From Candidatus Cloacimonadota bacterium (lineage in GTDB: Bacteria; Cloacimonadota; Cloacimonadia; Cloacimonadales; TCS61): 10,589 nt of DNA. The notes under the pieces were generated by a model. That model saw only the letters and a list, made by a program, of their open reading frames with translations, was not told the origin of the DNA and searched no databases. The position numbers were made by a program, and so were the translations under genes. The DNA lies in assembly GCA_027064945.1 (NCBI GenBank), contig JAMOPB010000298.1, forward strand, positions 1 through 10,589, written 5' to 3'. Shown piece after piece: positions 5,478 through 10,589 of this stretch (the stretch's first letter is position 1; the number at the start of each line of letters is the position of its first letter).

Positions 5478-7091
5478 ATGAGAAAATATTTATTAATTAG
5501 TATAGTTTTTAGTTTCTTTTCATTTTTATTCGGAAATGATATTTCTCTTTTGGATTCATTGCAAACTGCAAAAGCAGATAGTATAAGATTTTCAAAAGAA
5601 TTAGAAATTGCTTCTGAAAATGAACAAACGGTAACCGATTCAATATTAGTCAAACCGGTTGAACATGGTGCAATGACAGAAGATGATTTCATCGTAGAAG
5701 CAGATTCTTTGGCGGATTTTCGTTTAAAAGCAAGGAAGGAAATAGAAAAAATAGCTGAAAATGAGGATTTGAGCTATCCTCTTGATTTTGTCTATAATGA
5801 AGGATTTCATATCAAAACTTTAAATGAAATTAACGAAACAATTATCGTTAATGGATTTTCTGTTTTCCAACCTTTCAGAAAACAAGATTTTTCGATCCAA
5901 ACTTACACTCCACATTTTCAGGCAGAGAGTTATGGAAAATTCATCGAATTTGATAATCGAAATTATGATCTAAAAGTTCCTCTTACAATCACATATTTAG
6001 GGTTAGGTGATGAAGAGATGGATCATGCTTATTTTTCTTTTCATAAAGGTGATCTCTTCAATCTGAAAAATCTGAACTTAGAAACTTCCTACTTAGGAAC
6101 TTCCGGAAATTGGTTAAATGTAAATGAGAAAATGGCAAATATCAATTTTCATCTTTGGTATAAGCCAAAAGTTGGAAGCATTCATTATTACGCTTCAGGA
6201 ATAAATCAAAAATCTTCCGAAGAAAGATATAATTTTTCTTTTAATGAAGATAGGATAGATGAGAGAGAAATATCTCACGCAATAGCTTATAAAAGCAGGT
6301 TTTTAGATTCCGGAATTAAATTTTCTCATACGACACTTGATTCTCTTGAATCCGATTACCAGCAATTTTATGTTACAGCAAAAGTAGAAAAGCAAGATCA
6401 TAAATTAGATTTAACTTATGAAACTTTTTGGGGGGATTATGATTTTTCATTAATTAGATTCAAACAACAAAGCAGCTTGTTTAATTTTCATTTGAATAGC
6501 TATGGATTTTATAGAGATGATGATGTTTCTCAAATAAGTTCAAACTTATTTTATAGATGGAAAAGTCTAAGATTTGGTGCAACTTATATAAATACGGATA
6601 ATACCAAGGATTCCAAAGATATTTTATTAAATTCATCTTATGAGAATTCCTATTTAAGATTATCTTTTAATATAGGAAAAAGAAGTTGTGAGGATAAAGA
6701 ATGGGATTTGTTTAGCAGTAAAAATCAACTGGACATTCCATACAAAAATGTTATTTTACGCTTGCAAAATAGATTTGAAAATAATATTAATGCGCCGGAT
6801 GATTATCCTGAATATCAATCTGTTTCAACTGCTTTGCTTATTTTTGATATGAAATATTCAAACATTATAAAGTTTGGAATTTCAAATCATTATGCATCAA
6901 AATATGAAGTTGATAGTTTGATTTCAAATGCTGATAATTGGGATTTATTCTTGAAAGTTCAGATAACAAAATATTTTGAACTTTATGGGAATTTCAATAA
7001 TATATTCGATAAGAAAAATATGTTTAGTCAAATAAACACAGTTCCGGGACGTCATTTCACTTATGGTGTGAAATGGATTTTTATAAATTAG
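5478..7091 (+). CDS. Outer-membrane beta-barrel protein, TonB-receptor-like C-terminus, no plug
   Basis: This is a predicted outer-membrane protein of 537 residues. Residues 1-19 form a signal peptide (basic start, long hydrophobic run ending FLFG-ND). Residues 20 to about 105 are acidic and low in hydrophobicity, probably a periplasmic segment. From about residue 130 to the end, short alternating polar/aromatic strands fit a transmembrane beta barrel. The last 35 residues, with YGNFNNIFDKKNMF and then PGRHFTYGVKW, closely resemble the final strands of TonB-dependent receptors (NLFDKKY...PGRTFYLGLKWEF type). I see no TonB box and no plug domain, and the length is short for a TonB receptor. 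The protein ends IFIN rather than in a terminal aromatic. The ATG has AAAGGAA upstream, inside a hairpin. Substrate is unknown. The next gene follows within 8 bases. Confidence 0.75.
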   Translation: MRKYLLISIVFSFFSFLFGNDISLLDSLQTAKADSIRFSKELEIASENEQTVTDSILVKPVEHGAMTEDDFIVEADSLADFRLKARKEIEKIAENEDLSYPLDFVYNEGFHIKTLNEINETIIVNGFSVFQPFRKQDFSIQTYTPHFQAESYGKFIEFDNRNYDLKVPLTITYLGLGDEEMDHAYFSFHKGDLFNLKNLNLETSYLGTSGNWLNVNEKMANINFHLWYKPKVGSIHYYASGINQKSSEERYNFSFNEDRIDEREISHAIAYKSRFLDSGIKFSHTTLDSLESDYQQFYVTAKVEKQDHKLDLTYETFWGDYDFSLIRFKQQSSLFNFHLNSYGFYRDDDVSQISSNLFYRWKSLRFGATYINTDNTKDSKDILLNSSYENSYLRLSFNIGKRSCEDKEWDLFSSKNQLDIPYKNVILRLQNRFENNINAPDDYPEYQSVSTALLIFDMKYSNIIKFGISNHYASKYEVDSLISNADNWDLFLKVQITKYFELYGNFNNIFDKKNMFSQINTVPGRHFTYGVKWIFIN

Positions 7092-7099
7092 GAGGATAA

Positions 7100-7687
7100 G
7101 TGAAATCGGAAAAACTACTTTTTTTTAGTTTGCTAATAGCAAGCCTTTTTGTTTTTGGATTAATAATTACATCAGTTTTAGATATGAGTATGTTTGATCA
7201 GAATAGTCTGGGATTTCAATATTTATTTCTTATGATATTCTTTAGCTTTATTTATTTTGCTTTTAGATATCTAAAGAATTTTGATGTGATTATTATTGAT
7301 ATTTTCTTAGCAGTGATCTATGCATATTTATTGGATAAAACTTCATTATCCGATAAATTTGGAGGATTTTGGGTAATTCTGATTTATTCATTCTTGTTGC
7401 TTTCAACATTAGCGATTATTTTCAGATTTACTTGGTTTAATGTTCGATCTATTAGGAATCTCAGTTTTGCCATTTTATCAGGAATTGGATATATGGCAGT
7501 GCATATATTAATCTCATTATTCCTAAAGATTGCAGTAACTTCTCAATTCATTTTAACATATTTCATAAACGGATTTATGATAATGCTAACAATCAGCTTT
7601 GGAATTTCAATGGCTGAAATTTTATTTAGCAAAATAATAAAACCCGAACCGGATATTGAAATTGATGAAGATGAAATAGATGATTAA
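7100..7687 (+). CDS. Six-helix inner-membrane protein of unknown function
   Basis: I do not recognise this family. The 195-residue product has about six hydrophobic helices (roughly 6-28, 38-57, 62-78, 89-109, 119-143 and 149-176). It ends in a strongly acidic tail (KPEPDIEIDEDEIDD, 181-195), and there is no obvious catalytic motif. The start is GTG at 7100. The ribosome site AGGAGG overlaps the stop codon of the barrel gene (TAGGAGG) four bases before the GTG. The next in-frame ATG lies 28 codons later, after the first helix. The tight spacing indicates co-expression and coupling with the barrel gene, so a partner role such as assembly or export is possible but unproven. A terminator follows directly. 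Confidence 0.75.
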   Translation: MKSEKLLFFSLLIASLFVFGLIITSVLDMSMFDQNSLGFQYLFLMIFFSFIYFAFRYLKNFDVIIIDIFLAVIYAYLLDKTSLSDKFGGFWVILIYSFLLLSTLAIIFRFTWFNVRSIRNLSFAILSGIGYMAVHILISLFLKIAVTSQFILTYFINGFMIMLTISFGISMAEILFSKIIKPEPDIEIDEDEIDD

Positions 7688-7703
7688 TTGAAAAGAAAAA
7701 AAT

Positions 7704-7731
7704 AAAGGGAAATACAAGTATTTCCCTTTTT
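7704..7731. terminator. Bidirectional intrinsic terminator between convergent genes
   Basis: AAAGGGAAATA (7704-7714) and TATTTCCCTTT (7719-7729) form a perfect 11-bp stem around a CAAG loop. It is followed by T's on the plus strand and preceded by an A-rich run (7691-7706) that gives a U-tract on the minus strand. It lies between the stop of the plus-strand membrane protein and the stop of the minus-strand kinase, and can end both transcripts. Confidence 0.9.
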
Positions 7732-7736
7732 CGTTA

Positions 7737-9392
7737 TCAATAATTAAAAATGCTCCCACCAATAAATTCTCTTAATATAGAATTTCTAGGAACCAATTCT
7801 TCTTTGATAAAATAGACTTGCTCAACTATTTGAATTAATCTTTGTGCTTCAGGATAAGCTGCTGATTGCTTATGAATCCTCTTCAATAAAGCAAGAACTT
7901 TTTCTTTGAAAACTCCAAGCTCATAAGTTAAAATGCTATTAAACATAAAATCTGCATTTTCTTGGAATGGGAAAATATTTTTCTTTTCACCGGCATGTAC
8001 AGAATCCCACATCAAGATTGTTTGCTCGGCTGTATGACCTCTTGTAGCACTGTCTCGCATAATTCGTCTAATCTTACGTGAATCACTTGTGGCAATTCTG
8101 TTATGATAATCTACATTTAGATTATTCAAAGCACTTACATAAATTTTTATTTTCTGATTAAAAGGAACTGATTGTGTAAGCTTATCATTTAGCCCATGAA
8201 TACCTTCCATAATTAAAACTTCATCTTCTAACAACTGTAGTTTACGATAACTTCTTTCGCTTTTGCCGGTTATGAAATTATATTTAGGTGGTTCAATTTC
8301 TTCTCCATTTAAAACTTTTGTTAAATCGGAATTTAATAATTCCAAATCCAAAGCATTAATGCTCTCAAAATCCAGCTCACCATTTTCTTTTCTCGGAGTT
8401 CTTGTTCTATCTACAAAATAATCGTCCATTCCAATTACATGCGGTGTAATTCCATTAACTCTTAATTGAATCGATAGTCTTTTGGCAAAAGTTGTTTTAC
8501 CTGAGGAACTTGGTCCGGCTATTAAAATGATTTTTACATCTTTTTTTCTTTCTATTTCGTCAGCTATCTCAACAATTTTTTTGGCGTGAAGTGCTTCCTC
8601 TATCTGGATAATATCTCTTATTTGATAATAATCCTCAATAGCTTTATTCAAATCTGCAACATTATGCATACGAAGAATATTAAGCCACTTATCATGCTCT
8701 TGGTGGGTATTAAACAGTTGTCGTGGCATTTTAAATTCATCGGTAATTTCCAATTCACCAATTTTTGGAAAACGCAAAATTACTCCCGGTGCATGATAAA
8801 CCAGATCAAAGCTTCTAATAACTGAAGTGTTTTCAGCAATTGGATTAAGAAAATGGTCATAATACTCTCCACATTTAGAGATTTTTATTTTGTTACCTTT
8901 AAGATTTCTTATAACATCTAATCGCCCTTGACGAGTAAAAATTTCTTTTGCTTCCTCAGTAGTATATTCATTTGTTTCAATCAATAATTTCGCATCAATT
9001 ATTCTATGCATCTCATTTTTTAAATTCTCACAATCTTCAGGTGTAAGCATATCACCTTTAAAAATTTCACAGAAAACTCCGTCACCTATAGAATGCTCAA
9101 TCACAAATCTCCCCGGGTTGGGAAAAAGATTATGGAATGCTTTCATCATAATAAAAGCAGCTGTGTCTTGATACAATCTATGTCCACGAGGAGTGTTGTA
9201 ATATAAGCAATTTAAGATGCAATTTTTAGTAATTTCCGTTTCTGAATTTGCATATTCCCTATTAATTGTATAAGCTATAATCTTATCTTTTTCAATTTCA
9301 TCTTCTGAAATTATATCGATAATCTTACTATTTTTTTTTACTTCAATTGTTTTAAAAAATTCTCCGTTTACACGTAATTCTACTTGATACAT
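7737..9392 (-). CDS. Nucleoside (uridine-type) kinase with N-terminal TGS/ThrRS-like region
   Basis: This is a cytoplasmic P-loop kinase of the uridine kinase/phosphoribulokinase family (551 residues). It probably phosphorylates a pyrimidine nucleoside for salvage. Residues 1-60 resemble a TGS domain. Residues about 65-240 resemble the second additional (editing-type) domain of threonyl-tRNA synthetase, with GHRLYQDTAAFI (70-81) and HSIGDGVFCEI (100-110). The kinase part has Walker A GPSSSGKT (293-300), MDDYF (322-326), EGIHGLN (396-402) and the basic stretch DSRKIRRIMRDSATRGH (437-453). This layout is a known bacterial nucleoside kinase family, and length is normal. ATG 9392 has GGAGG six bases upstream. 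The gene is monocistronic here, divergent from the YitT gene and convergent with the membrane protein gene. Why a kinase carries the tRNA-synthetase-like half is not clear. Confidence 0.9.
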   Translation of the reverse strand: MYQVELRVNGEFFKTIEVKKNSKIIDIISEDEIEKDKIIAYTINREYANSETEITKNCILNCLYYNTPRGHRLYQDTAAFIMMKAFHNLFPNPGRFVIEHSIGDGVFCEIFKGDMLTPEDCENLKNEMHRIIDAKLLIETNEYTTEEAKEIFTRQGRLDVIRNLKGNKIKISKCGEYYDHFLNPIAENTSVIRSFDLVYHAPGVILRFPKIGELEITDEFKMPRQLFNTHQEHDKWLNILRMHNVADLNKAIEDYYQIRDIIQIEEALHAKKIVEIADEIERKKDVKIILIAGPSSSGKTTFAKRLSIQLRVNGITPHVIGMDDYFVDRTRTPRKENGELDFESINALDLELLNSDLTKVLNGEEIEPPKYNFITGKSERSYRKLQLLEDEVLIMEGIHGLNDKLTQSVPFNQKIKIYVSALNNLNVDYHNRIATSDSRKIRRIMRDSATRGHTAEQTILMWDSVHAGEKKNIFPFQENADFMFNSILTYELGVFKEKVLALLKRIHKQSAAYPEAQRLIQIVEQVYFIKEELVPRNSILREFIGGSIFNY

Positions 9393-9414
9393 AATTTACC
9401 TCCAGTAATTCAAG

Positions 9415-9430
9415 ATTTGAATTCTCAAAT
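9415..9430. repeat. Inverted repeat ATTTGA-N4-TCAAAT in kinase leader
   Basis: This is a perfect 6-bp inverted repeat with a 4-bp spacer, 23 bases upstream of the kinase start codon and inside its likely leader. It shares the TTTGA/TCAAA element with the palindrome at 9487-9500. It is short and AT-rich, so chance is possible. Confidence 0.3.
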
Positions 9431-9486
9431 TTCTTTATATGCTTCTAAAATGGCAACATTTTTTTTTATTGTCTAAAATAACTCCT

Positions 9487-9500
9487 TGTCAAATTTGACA
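9487..9500. promoter_or_regulatory. 14-bp palindrome TGTCAAATTTGACA: back-to-back -35-like boxes or operator
   Basis: This is a perfect palindrome midway between the divergent kinase and YitT genes. Each half contains TTGACA, one read on each strand (plus 9495-9500, minus 9492-9487). On the minus side an AATAAAA stretch lies at the expected -10 distance (about 9464-9470). On the plus side no good -10 box is seen at 16-18 bases. It may be paired promoter elements, an operator for a dimeric regulator that controls both genes, or both. Confidence 0.45.
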
Positions 9501-9580
9501 CAATTTTAAATATTCTAAGCGAGTTTATGGCTAAGAAAAATTTATAGAACTTTAATTAAAATTGATTATTAGGAGTACTT

Positions 9581-10540
9581 ATGAGAAAATTAAATTTATC
9601 AGAGAAGATAAAAAGACATATTATCCATAATGTTGGAATAATATTTGGTTCGATAATCTTTGCTATGGCATATTCATGGTTTTTAATACCATATAAAATA
9701 GCACCGGGCGGAGTTGGTGGTTTATCTCAAATTTTGTATCATATGTTTGATATTCCAATTGGCATTTCTATGATAATGTTAAATATTCCACTATTTATTG
9801 TTAGTTTTATCTTAATGGGAAAACGTTTTGGAATTAATTCTATTTATGGAATGTTTGCAACAGCGATTTTTTCAGATCTTCTAAGTATTCCTAACTTACA
9901 TAAATTTGGTATAATAAAGGATATTTCAAATTATACTTTTATCATTGATGGTAAGGAGATATATTCTATGCTTCCTCCTGAAGAGATATATCTTTCTGCA
10001 ATCGCCGGTTCTGTTTTACTTGGATTAGGACTTGGCATAATTTTCCGTTTCCGAGGTTCAACCGGTGGAACTGATATTCCTGTGGCTATTATTAAACAAA
10101 AATTAGGCGTTTCAATTGGTACGGGATATTGGATTGTTGAAACTTTGATTATCTTTACAGTTGGTATTACATTTCATGACTTAAGTTTGATTATTTGGGG
10201 ATATGTAAACCTTTTCATTACATCAAGGCTTACTGACTTAGCTATGGAAGGTATGCCTTATGTAAAAGGTGTGTATGTGATATCAGAGAAAAATGATGAA
10301 ATTAAGAATATGATTTATGATAAAATTAATCGTGGTGTAACATATATAAAAGCGGAAGGCGGTTATACGGGAAAAGAGATGAATATGCTTTTCTGTGCTA
10401 TGAATAGACGCCAAGTAAGTGTTATGCGCGATTTGGTTAAACGTATTGATCCTAAAGCTTTTGTTTTACTTACAGATGTTTATGATGTGATGGGATATGG
10501 TTTCCGCAGTAGAAGTTTAGACCTGACAGCTAACGATTAG
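9581..10540 (+). CDS. YitT-family membrane protein (YitT domain + DUF2179)
   Basis: This is an integral membrane protein of 319 residues in the YitT family (older name DUF161), with the C-terminal DUF2179 domain. About six helices lie at roughly 17-36, 41-57, 60-80, 85-103, 137-156 and 180-220. Glycine-rich family motifs are APGGVGGLSQ (41-50) and FRGSTGGTDIP (157-167). The cytoplasmic C-terminal domain (about 225-310) ends with the typical FVLLTDVYDVMGYGF (294-308). The loop at about 104-136 (IIKDISNYTF...) looks longer than in many members and makes the protein slightly longer than the usual ~280-290. ATG 9581 follows TAGGAG by seven bases. Function in most bacteria is unknown; a transport role is an inference from topology. 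A terminator follows. Confidence 0.92.
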   Translation: MRKLNLSEKIKRHIIHNVGIIFGSIIFAMAYSWFLIPYKIAPGGVGGLSQILYHMFDIPIGISMIMLNIPLFIVSFILMGKRFGINSIYGMFATAIFSDLLSIPNLHKFGIIKDISNYTFIIDGKEIYSMLPPEEIYLSAIAGSVLLGLGLGIIFRFRGSTGGTDIPVAIIKQKLGVSIGTGYWIVETLIIFTVGITFHDLSLIIWGYVNLFITSRLTDLAMEGMPYVKGVYVISEKNDEIKNMIYDKINRGVTYIKAEGGYTGKEMNMLFCAMNRRQVSVMRDLVKRIDPKAFVLLTDVYDVMGYGFRSRSLDLTAND

Positions 10541-10564
10541 ATTCAAAAGAAAAAAAATTCTAAA

Positions 10565-10589
10565 GCCACTTGGAAAATCAAGTGGCCTT
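10565..10589 (+). terminator. Intrinsic terminator after the YitT gene (at window edge)
   Basis: GCCACTTG (10565-10572) pairs with CAAGTGGC (10579-10586) around the loop GAAAAT. The stem starts 24 bases after the stop codon and is preceded by an A-rich run (10546-10557). The T-tract is cut by the window end, so only the stem is certain. Confidence 0.75.

Noticed and set aside
5444..5692. Minus-strand open frame over the barrel gene start
   Set aside because: It overlaps the signal-peptide region of the plus-strand barrel gene, and lacks a ribosome site and protein-like features.
8586..8825. Plus-strand open frame of 79 codons
   Set aside because: It is antisense to the nucleoside kinase and has no independent support.

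Overview
The window is AT-rich DNA from a Gram-negative bacterium. An outer-membrane barrel gene with a signal peptide implies an outer membrane. A ~550-residue TGS-type nucleoside kinase and a YitT-family protein sit alongside it. Low GC, strong GGAGG-type ribosome binding sites and this gene mix would fit a Cloacimonadota- or Bacteroidota/FCB-like anaerobe, but that placement is an inference. Nothing in the window gives a firm taxonomic marker, and I see no rRNA, tRNA, CRISPR or insertion sequence.

Left half (1-5103, all minus strand): one tightly coupled operon read leftwards. It begins with a TetR-family regulator and continues with mnhE, mnhF, mnhG, an MbhD-like gene (DUF4040), a fused MbhE-MnhB gene, mnhC and a very large mnhD-like gene that runs off the left edge. 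Every junction is an overlap of a few bases, mostly ATGA or ATGxxTAA type. The order E-F-G-(MrpA C-terminal pieces)-B-C-D is that of the Mrp-like module of archaeal membrane-bound hydrogenase and MBS/MBX complexes, not the A-B-C-D-E-F-G order of classic bacterial Mrp operons. No MrpA N-terminal antiporter gene is present in the window. Instead the last gene carries two antiporter (Proton_antipo_M) domains in tandem in one reading frame. The module should translocate Na+ and/or H+ across the inner membrane. It may be coupled to a redox module encoded beyond the left edge.

Middle (5104-7735): a 374-bp divergent intergenic region holds a palindrome that is a candidate TetR operator and an RNA hairpin that covers the ribosome binding site of the next gene. 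Two plus-strand genes follow, separated by 8 bases: a plug-less outer-membrane beta-barrel protein whose C-terminus resembles TonB-dependent receptors, and a six-helix inner-membrane protein of unknown function. A strong bidirectional terminator closes them.

Right (7737-10589): a minus-strand nucleoside (uridine-type) kinase with an N-terminal ThrRS-like TGS/SAD region lies divergent to a plus-strand YitT-family membrane protein. Their shared 188-bp promoter region contains a perfect 14-bp palindrome made of two back-to-back TTGACA boxes. A terminator hairpin follows the YitT gene at the right edge.

The least ordinary feature is the tandem antiporter fusion. Its first domain has lost or shifted the usual channel lysines, while its second domain keeps them.
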